A DNA stretch of 64,000 nt from CBDFLA01 sp965248915 (GTDB lineage Bacteria > Pseudomonadota > Alphaproteobacteria > M2410): positions 62,001 through 126,000 of the forward strand of contig OZ252216.1 in the NCBI GenBank assembly GCA_965248915.1. The letters are read 5' to 3'. Below the pieces are notes generated by a model that saw nothing but the letters and a program-made list of their open reading frames with translations, was not told the DNA's origin and searched no databases. This document shows, in pieces, positions 44,040 through 50,860 of this stretch; the stretch's first letter is position 1; each line of letters starts with the position of its first letter. The translations under genes were made by a program, and so were the position numbers.

Positions 44040-44648
44040 GTGTTTACCGTATCATTCGGAGATGAAGAGTATCTTAGGTCTGTTGACACACCATTGACCG
44101 ATCGGGACCGAATTGTGGACGAAGCGAAAGCGTGCCTGCGAAAGGGAAGATTTGAAGAGGCATACAATAGACTAATGGACATTGCTCAAAATCAAGATCC
44201 AGAGGCTGTATTCCTTGTTTCACTATTCTCCCACAAAGGAGAAACAGAAAGTGAATTTTCGAAAAGGCACTTTCGAGGAGTGAATCAAGCTGCGAAGAGC
44301 GGATATCCCGATGCGGTTTATGTGTTGGGTTTCTACTACGATACCGGTGAGCACGTTGAGAAGGATGAATACAAAGCCTCTCGCTTGTTTCAAAAGGCGG
44401 CGCGCCTGGGTCATGCGCGAAGTGAGTGGATTCATGGAATGGACGTCTTGGAAGGACGACATGGTTTCATGGGGGATCATCAGATTGGGTTGAGCTTGAT
44501 CAGATCATCCGCGAAGAAGAGATTTCAGGGTGCCATCGAAACTTTGATAAGAGCCAACGAAGAGGGATTGTTCGGACTGACTCAGGATCTAGAGGGCGCG
44601 AGGAAGCTGCGATCGCTGTTGGACGATCCGGACTTGATTGAGAATTAG
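44040..44648 (+). CDS. Sel1-repeat protein, candidate immunity to the Cys-rich RHS tip
   Basis: A 202-residue protein starting 18 bases after the RHS stop; the start codon reads GTG/TTG-like at 44040. It has at least two Sel1-type repeats (A-A-K-S-G-Y-P-D-A-V-Y-V-L-G-F-Y-Y-D and K-A-A-R-L-G-H-A-R-S-E-W-I-H-G-M) flanked by helical parts. There is no signal peptide, so it would act in the cytoplasm. Sel1 proteins are recurrent immunity-type partners of polymorphic toxins. Pairing here is inferred from position. Confidence 0.72.
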   Translation: MFTVSFGDEEYLRSVDTPLTDRDRIVDEAKACLRKGRFEEAYNRLMDIAQNQDPEAVFLVSLFSHKGETESEFSKRHFRGVNQAAKSGYPDAVYVLGFYYDTGEHVEKDEYKASRLFQKAARLGHARSEWIHGMDVLEGRHGFMGDHQIGLSLIRSSAKKRFQGAIETLIRANEEGLFGLTQDLEGARKLRSLLDDPDLIEN

Positions 44649-44683
44649 CGTCGACTTCGACAGAGTACCTGCTCGTGAGCTCT

Positions 44684-44822
44684 CGCCTATGATGATCTCA
44701 ATCGTCTGACGGAGGCGTCAGGTCTCTACGGTGACATCGACTATGTCTACGACACGGTGGGCAACCGCACCTCGAGGGTGGTCGACACCGGCACGAGCGT
44801 TACCGAGACCTACACCTATCCC
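44684..44822 (+). pseudogene. RHS core fragment interrupted by an insertion sequence
   Basis: 139 bases match 42773-42910 of the RHS gene at about 85 percent by eye, encoding Y-D-D-L-N-R-L-T...Y-V-Y-D-T-V-G-N-R-T-S-R-V-V-D. It has no start and ends abruptly at the IS left end. It looks like an orphan RHS module, either left over from a displaced toxin tip or a donor for tip switching. Confidence 0.75.
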
Positions 44823-45915
44823 TGTGCCTACCGGAAACTAGATCCGAATGTATTGATGATGCAGTCCTTCAAGCCAATCGATGGATCGAACCTCACCGGC
44901 GTGTTGGACGACCCTTCCCATCGGAGAGTCCTTCTTCAAGGACAAGTGTGTGCGGGCTGAATTGTAGTACTGAACGTATTGTCGCATGATCTGGCGAAGA
45001 TGTGCTTCGCCGAAGATGATGACGTGATCAAGGCACTCACGCCTGATAGATCCAATCACCCGCTCAACACATCCGTTCTGCCAAGGCGAACGGAGCGACG
45101 TCGGTCGATCTCTGATGCCCATGGCCTCCAACCTCCGGCAGTAGACGAGGCCAAAGATTCGGTCGTTATCCCGGATCAAGTATTCTGGCGCTTCCTCCCA
45201 AGGAAAGGCCTCTGTGACCTGTCTCGCCAGCCACTCCGACGTTGGATGAAAGGTAACGCCCACCCACAAAATCTTTCTTCGCTCATGGCCCAATATGACA
45301 AGGCAATAGAGGAGTTTGAAGCCGACAGTCGGCACCACAAGAAAGTCTAGAGATGCGATCCCGTCTTTGTGGCTCTTCAGAAAAGTTTGCCAAGTCTGAC
45401 CACCTCGCCCTTTCCCTTTCACCATGTATTTCGCTACGGTGGTTTGACAGACATCGATGCCGAGTTTGAGCAATTCTCCGTGGATCCGTGGCGCACCCCA
45501 CAATGGATTGTCGAAACTGATCCGCCGAATGAGTTCGCGAATCTCCCCTTCAATGGGCGGACGTCCGCCCGGATGCCTCGACTTCCATCGCCAATAAAGG
45601 CGAAAGCCATTTCGATGCCAACGCAAGACCGTGTCGGGCTTTACAATGACAATTGACTGCAACAGAGATGGCCAAATGCGACAAGCCCAGGCGATCATCG
45701 CTCTGTCAAATCGTGAGACACGGACCCTTCTCGAAGATTCTCGGCGGAGGATCCCAAGCTGGTGCCGTAACACCAGGACTTCAGCTTCAAGCCGAGACCT
45801 CGACTTCGTAAAATCTCTCAGGAAGGTTATTAGGAGCTTTAGGATATCAATCATGTGACCTGAGGATGACACGATTCGCTCAAGTTAGGTCCGGATAATG
45901 TTTTTGGTAGGGACA
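44823..45915 (-). mobile_element. Insertion sequence with rve transposase
   Basis: About 1093 bp with imperfect ends TGTGCCTACCGGAAAC (left) and TGTCCCTACCAAAAAC (right, complement of 45900-45915). It carries one transposase on the minus strand. It is inserted in the RHS fragment. No clear target duplication was seen. Confidence 0.75.
44838..45854 (-). CDS. DDE (rve) integrase-type transposase
   Basis: A 338-residue protein from M-I-D-I-L-K-L-L (45854); the frame starts at 45872. A helical N-terminus (R-L-E-A-E-V-L-V-L-R-H-Q-L) and an HTH are followed by an integrase core with S-L-D-F, I-R-D-N-D and C-V-E-R-V-I-G-S-I-R-R-E-C as the probable DDE triad, and Y-Y-N-S-A-R-T-H near the end. The family is IS3/IS481-like; exact group not determined. 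The frame appears intact. Confidence 0.85.
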   Translation of the reverse strand: MIDILKLLITFLRDFTKSRSRLEAEVLVLRHQLGILRRESSRRVRVSRFDRAMIAWACRIWPSLLQSIVIVKPDTVLRWHRNGFRLYWRWKSRHPGGRPPIEGEIRELIRRISFDNPLWGAPRIHGELLKLGIDVCQTTVAKYMVKGKGRGGQTWQTFLKSHKDGIASLDFLVVPTVGFKLLYCLVILGHERRKILWVGVTFHPTSEWLARQVTEAFPWEEAPEYLIRDNDRIFGLVYCRRLEAMGIRDRPTSLRSPWQNGCVERVIGSIRRECLDHVIIFGEAHLRQIMRQYVQYYNSARTHLSLKKDSPMGRVVQHAGEVRSIDWLEGLHHQYIRI

Positions 45916-46052
45916 GGTGAACATAGCGTATGCGGAGCTTTAGGCGATGTCCGTTTTCGGATCCAAAGAGATCGTGATATCGCACACCGACAATAGTCAA
46001 CTTCTGGCCAGTAGCGGACATTAGTGACCAGGCTGCCTTGAATTGGTTGATG

Positions 46053-46385
46053 TCAGTCTCGTGCGTTCCTGTACGCGTTAAATGCGAAACAAAGAATGGA
46101 AATCATAATAATGATTGCGCCGATTCCTAGGTATGGACCGATTTCCTCGTTCTCGTAAACTCCAGCGTAGATCAGCTAAAATCCAATGAGAAAGGGTAAA
46201 ACAGCGACTTGAAAAGTCCAGAAGTGAATGGTCGCCAAATTGCTTTTCTTCATTTTTGGCCAAGCTCGATAAACCAGCGCAAACAATACCATTGAGACCC
46301 AGCTGAGAGATTCAATGCTTGTGTTGCAGCGATCAATTGAATCTGCAACCAAAGCGGACGTGGCTATGGTTTGATCCGCACACTT
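46053..46385 (-). pseudogene. Small membrane protein gene with in-frame TAG
   Basis: On the minus strand one frame reads through about 110 codons with a single TAG at 46178-46176. Before it is a hydrophobic stretch (S-M-V-L-F-A-L-V-Y-R-A-W; V-A-V-L-P-F-L-I-G-F). After it is Y-A-G-V-Y-E-N-E-E-I-G-P-Y-L-G-I-G-A-I-I-I-M-I-S and a stop at 46053. Its three hydrophobic segments suggest a membrane protein. It lies just downstream of the large secreted protein. I infer a recent nonsense mutation. Confidence 0.5.
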
Positions 46386-46394
46386 TCATCTCGA

Positions 46395-49061
46395 TTAGTT
46401 TTCGAAGTTGCTGAGGCGTTTGACAACTGCATCGAAGCGCTGCGGGCCAATCATTGCTGTTTGATATTGCGCAATTTGAGTGGGCTTTCCGGTCGCTTGG
46501 CCAACCGTAATCTGGACATTGAGTGGCTCAATCTGTTGACCCGGATTCGGTCGAAAGCGTATTGACAGCCGCTCAATTGCGGGGAGGCCGGCAACCTGGA
46601 TGTAGATCGGCGCCCAAGTGTAGATTTGAGCCACCGGTTGAGCTGACATCTCATATCCCCACGCGTCCACTTTGCCCTTCGAGGTTTTGCCCGTTGGTGA
46701 CTTTACTCGACAGGAACTCTGCTCCCCTTTGGGTAGTGCAATGTTCTTACCTTCCACTGCTACCTCGTAGTCCCGAACGGCGATCGTGGTCAGTGCCTCA
46801 TTGCCAAGCCAAACTGAATGATCCGCAACGTCTTCGTCGGCCAAGGTACTTCGCCTTGGCGCCCTAATTGTCTCGCGCAGACGCCCATTCTTAATGTCGA
46901 CACTACCGTCAATTGCGAAAAGCCCGTCGTTGTCTGAATCGGTAACAGTTGGAACAGCAAGGAGATTGAGAGCGCCCGTGCTACCTATTACGAGGACACG
47001 TCCAACACTGAGCTGCGATGCAATGTCGATTCGCACGTTTCCGGAATCCTGTTCGACCTTAACCTCTTCGGGCTCATACAAGACGGGCTCTCCATTGACC
47101 CCAATCACTTGGATTTGCACCACGTCGCCGACGTAGTCACGATTTATGGCCGTTTTCCCTGTCAACGAAGAGAAAGAAACACCCGGCGCCGTTGCTGCCA
47201 TTTTGTCGAGGGGGTCAATGCTGCCACCAGCATCGTCTGGAATGAGTCCTGGAAGTGAGCCGTATAGCCGCTTCATTTCATTGAACCGCTCCTCGCCGAC
47301 CATCCGCGCCAGCCACCCCTCGTTTCCCGAGGCGGTACCCAGCGCACTTTCATAGATCAACTTCTGGACCTCGATGTACTGTTCGAGGCGGCGTTGGATT
47401 TGGCGGCGAATTTTCTCCTGTTCGGCTGTCCGCGTTGCCGATGGATGGGCTTCAATCCAATCCATGTAGACTTGATAAATGAGAATGAACTCCTCGAATC
47501 GCCACTCCACCGCAATACGTTCGGTAAAGGGTTTGTCTTGATTGAGCTCAGCCTCGGCCAGTCGCTTCGAGATCAGTTGGTCCAGCGGTAGGTCGTCGTC
47601 GGAGTGGTCAGCCTCCCATTCGTCCAAAATTTGTCGAAGCCATTGACGCTCCTGCTTGAAGTTGCCTTCCCACTCGAGTCCGGCTGCCAATCGTAGTTCA
47701 AGACGACGTCGCTCAAGAAACTCATCGAAGGACTCATCCTCGAAGGCGTTCGAGTTGTCGCGCTTGTATTGCTTGAGTTTATCTCGAACGTAGCGAATGT
47801 ACTCAGCGTCTGAGGCCTCTAGATCAGGCGCGTCGGGGTCATTTTCCCACTGCTGGCCAAAGAGCCACCGCCAGAACCTATCGAGATCTCGGTCACGTTC
47901 AACCGGCGTTATGCCGCCAACTCCGATATAGGACGCGGCACGAACCATGGTGTCCGACCGAAACTCCGGCCACCAGCCTGCAACGAACTCACCGTTCAGA
48001 TAGTAGGTCGTCTTTCCATCCGGCCCCACAACGATTCGCAGAACGCCTTGTTCGTGATCGAACATACACTCAATCGTGCCGTCCGTGTGCCAATGTTCGA
48101 CATGGCCATCCGGAAACTCGATAGTACGCGTGCCGTCAGTTCCAACGGTTTCTTCGTGTCCATCAGTATAGGTAATCTTCTTCGCGCCATTGTCATACTC
48201 GACAACGCGATTGCCGTCGGCATCGGTATGGGTGCGCTTCACGCTGTCTGTCGTGATGGCACGCATGTCGTCAGTCGTGCCACGGGGTCCGTGTTCGTCG
48301 AGCCAAGCGCGGCGGGCCTTAAGGGCTGCCTCCCTGCGCTCTCGCTCAATACGGCGGTAGAGGCGTCGGGCGTCCGCTTCGTTTTTCTGCCTAATGCCAA
48401 TCTGCTTTATAGTTTCGGCTTCATCTCTTTCCTTACCAGCTTGGGCGGCCTTTTGATCTGCTTCACGCGCTTTCTGTTCATGGAACTGGGCCTGCCTAAT
48501 AAGATCTTGCCGAGTCGTTGAATTGTATTTGAATTCGGCGCGTCTGGCTGCATCGTCGGCGCTGTCGCCGCCAACAAACTCGTCCGGATGCCACAATACA
48601 AAGTCGCGCTCGGCTTTGTTTCTCAATTCGTCTGTGCTGTAGGATACGATGGTCTTTCGACCATCAATTGTGACCTGATAGTATCCATTTCTGTCGCCAA
48701 ATCGAACCGAGTAGGTTGGATGAAGGTCTTCGCTCCAATTCGGTCGCTTCGGATTGATGACCAACGCGGCAAATGGCCCGCAGTTGCGTTCCGCCCGCCG
48801 CATCATCACCAGTGTGGGAAGGTCCAATTTCTTTTCGCCTTCGGGATACTTTTTTTTCCAATTCTGAATGGAACGGTAAATTACCGCGCACCGCTCAGCC
48901 TTGGTCAATCGCCGCTTGGCATCCACACTAGCCTTACGTAATTCACCCTCAACGTATGTTCTGTGTGCCTCAGAAAATGCGAGATCGGGTTTGGCCGCCG
49001 CCGACAACGAGAGCGACAGACCAAGTAGAAGTCCGAATATGACAACGTAGAATCGTCTCAT
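46395..49061 (-). CDS. Large secreted protein of unknown function
   Basis: An 888-residue protein. The start is ATG 49061, which opens a clean signal peptide (F-Y-V-V-I-F-G-L-L-L-G-L-S-L-S-L-S-A-A-A). The open frame continues to 49856 but that part belongs to other sequences. Residues about 185-265 form a charged coil rich in Ala/Glu/Lys/Arg. Residues about 278-357 have short repeats of the type D-G-x-x-x-x-E-Y/F-x-D-G-x-x-E (for example E-F-P-D-G-H-V-E-H-W). The C-terminal third is beta-rich and has D-S-D-N-D-G-L-F. I do not recognise the family. It may be a periplasmic or exported protein. Confidence 0.72.
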   Translation of the reverse strand: MRRFYVVIFGLLLGLSLSLSAAAKPDLAFSEAHRTYVEGELRKASVDAKRRLTKAERCAVIYRSIQNWKKKYPEGEKKLDLPTLVMMRRAERNCGPFAALVINPKRPNWSEDLHPTYSVRFGDRNGYYQVTIDGRKTIVSYSTDELRNKAERDFVLWHPDEFVGGDSADDAARRAEFKYNSTTRQDLIRQAQFHEQKAREADQKAAQAGKERDEAETIKQIGIRQKNEADARRLYRRIERERREAALKARRAWLDEHGPRGTTDDMRAITTDSVKRTHTDADGNRVVEYDNGAKKITYTDGHEETVGTDGTRTIEFPDGHVEHWHTDGTIECMFDHEQGVLRIVVGPDGKTTYYLNGEFVAGWWPEFRSDTMVRAASYIGVGGITPVERDRDLDRFWRWLFGQQWENDPDAPDLEASDAEYIRYVRDKLKQYKRDNSNAFEDESFDEFLERRRLELRLAAGLEWEGNFKQERQWLRQILDEWEADHSDDDLPLDQLISKRLAEAELNQDKPFTERIAVEWRFEEFILIYQVYMDWIEAHPSATRTAEQEKIRRQIQRRLEQYIEVQKLIYESALGTASGNEGWLARMVGEERFNEMKRLYGSLPGLIPDDAGGSIDPLDKMAATAPGVSFSSLTGKTAINRDYVGDVVQIQVIGVNGEPVLYEPEEVKVEQDSGNVRIDIASQLSVGRVLVIGSTGALNLLAVPTVTDSDNDGLFAIDGSVDIKNGRLRETIRAPRRSTLADEDVADHSVWLGNEALTTIAVRDYEVAVEGKNIALPKGEQSSCRVKSPTGKTSKGKVDAWGYEMSAQPVAQIYTWAPIYIQVAGLPAIERLSIRFRPNPGQQIEPLNVQITVGQATGKPTQIAQYQTAMIGPQRFDAVVKRLSNFEN

Positions 49062-49432
49062 TGGTCCATTCCCCAACCCCGAACCATCTTCAAGAGTAAC
49101 AAACTGATACGACGCCGTCACGAAAATTGCCGGGACCCAGGATATCTGCGAGTTGTGTAGCCAATTTAGCCATTTCCTTGCATGGACCATGTCAATTGGA
49201 GGACCGCTCATGGCTATGATGCGACGATTTGTACGCTGCCAAGCTATGACAGCTTCTGACCCAGGCTGTGTAAAAACGTTCAGCATTGTTAACTGTTTGG
49301 CTTGCTGAGGTTTTGGCGGTCGTCCATTGGCAGGGTTCTGGGGTTTTCGCTCTATGGAATCTGACGGGCAAGTGTTTGCGATCTGAATGGCCGATTGTTG
49401 GGATACGGGCGCACAAGGAGCCAGACGTGGCT

Positions 49433-49565
49433 CTATGCGGCCTTCATGGCGGCAAGCAGCGGCCCGAGACCAATGATGTTGATGACACGCTTGATGTTGT
49501 AGGCCAGCACATGCAGGGCCATCTCGGTACCGACGTTCTTCAGTGTCTTCTTCGTGGTTCAACTC
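49433..49565 (-). pseudogene. C-terminal remnant of an IS1182/IS5-type transposase
   Basis: The frame reads K-N-V-G-T-E-M-A-L-H-V-L-A-Y-N-I-K-R-V-I-N-I-I-G and ends L-L-A-A-M-K-A-A stop. This is the conserved end of IS1182-like transposases. The 5' part is missing; it is joined to the truncated gene at 49566-49856. Confidence 0.85.
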
Positions 49566-49856
49566 TATTTGACAATAGACGGAAATAAGAACTTCAAGAT
49601 TATGGAGTTTCTCCGAGTCAGTGAATTCGATTGCACCCTTGGCACTGACGGAAATGTCCGGTTGATGCTCAGAGATACCGTCTCTTGTAAACTTGATCGC
49701 GGCTTCAAGAAGGTCAGACGAGTCCACCGTTAATGCCTCCTTGACATCATCTCCCATTCGCAGACGAATCTCGATTGTGTCAACACTTCGATAAGTTTTG
49801 TCGTAGCTAGCGGCCTGGGCTTGATCGGCGCCGGTGATTGTTGCCAAGAACAACAC
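49566..49856 (-). pseudogene. 5' remnant of a small exported-protein gene
   Basis: About 97 residues. The reading frame has a signal-like stretch (V-L-F-L-A-T-I-T-G-A-D-Q-A-Q-A-A) and a soluble part ending where the transposase remnant begins. Directly upstream the codons ATG-TGC-GGA-GGG-TAC are followed by an in-frame TAA, so the original start seems to have been lost too. It has both a 5' nonsense change and a 3' truncation. Confidence 0.55.
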
Positions 49857-50420
49857 TGCAGCTACTTAGTACCCTCCGCACATTCGTACCAGTCACTTCA
49901 AACGCACTTCGAAATTTGCTCATACTCATACACTCCAACCACGATTTTCGTATCTGCAATGTCACTCACGATTAGGGTCAAACTTTGACATTTGGCGAGA
50001 AAACCGAATCACTCATGACTAAGTTATTGGATGTAGAACTCCCTAACAAGTTGCAATGTATTCGCTTGTTAATTCTCTTTTACATATATTTCGTGCCAAG
50101 TATGATTCAAATGGTTGTGTTTGGCTCTGCGCGGTCCGACGCAAAGTACTTTCGCCGCCTCCAGCGCGTAATCACCCTCGGGAACAACGATGGAAGCCGT
50201 CTGAATCTCAACCCTTACGGCTGTTTCCGTGGCAACCCACATCGTTGTACCTTTCGCTGTTTGAGCGACGTCAATATGTGACATCGAGCAACCACGCACG
50301 TAATATACCGTACACGGAAGATATGCGCTCAAACCGAATCAATCATCTTAACGGTAGCAAAACCTGATGCACGGTCAAGGTGCAATTGTGTGAACTTTTG
50401 TTCACACGTTTTGTTTTGGA
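49857..50420. other. Gene-poor stretch at the right edge of the island
   Basis: I see no well-supported gene. A 71-codon minus-strand frame (50284-50069, M-S-H-I-D-V-A-Q-T) has reasonable composition but no good ribosome site. The stretch is AT-richer than its right neighbours. Confidence 0.35.
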
Positions 50421-50636
50421 TCAACAAGCTGCACGCACCATCAACCCATTGTCATTGGCTGTTGCTGCGGTTTGCGCCAGACTCAGGAGGCCCGCGTCCT
50501 GGGTCTTGGCGACGCGCAGGTCTGCGAGTTCACCATGTCCTTTGATTTCCGGCAACGCATCGGCAGCGGCACTCGTCATCGTGTCGCCAAGATAGGTAGA
50601 GCGGAACTCGTTGGTCTTAAAGAACACATCCGACAT
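50421..50636 (-). CDS. Small hypothetical protein downstream of fdsA
   Basis: A 71-residue protein from M-S-D-V-F-F-K-T-N-E-F-R-S-T-Y-L-G-D; the frame starts at 50669. It has alternating Ala-rich and charged parts and no signal peptide. I do not recognise it; it is not an obvious FdsD. It lies on the same strand as fdsA, 225 bases after it. Confidence 0.45.
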   Translation of the reverse strand: MSDVFFKTNEFRSTYLGDTMTSAAADALPEIKGHGELADLRVAKTQDAGLLSLAQTAATANDNGLMVRAAC

Positions 50637-50860
50637 TAGGCCGTCAGAACCACTTCGCTGTTTCGGCAATGGTGAGTAGGGTTACTCAACGTCAAATGTT
50701 CTCAAACGCCGGACAGTTTCTAACAAGTGTCCTATGATTGGGAACATTGAACGCTTGCGCGCGCAGCGCATCATTTGGGTGCAATTGTCTTGCATTCGTA
50801 TTCGAAGTGGTGTTTCTGCAAGCCAGCAAGGGTGCGCAAAAAGAGTTCAAGGAGCGCAAG

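Noticed and set aside
46395..49856. A single 1153-residue protein
   Set aside because: The first 265 residues are a truncated gene, a transposase tail in the wrong frame and intergenic DNA; a clean signal peptide starts at 49061.
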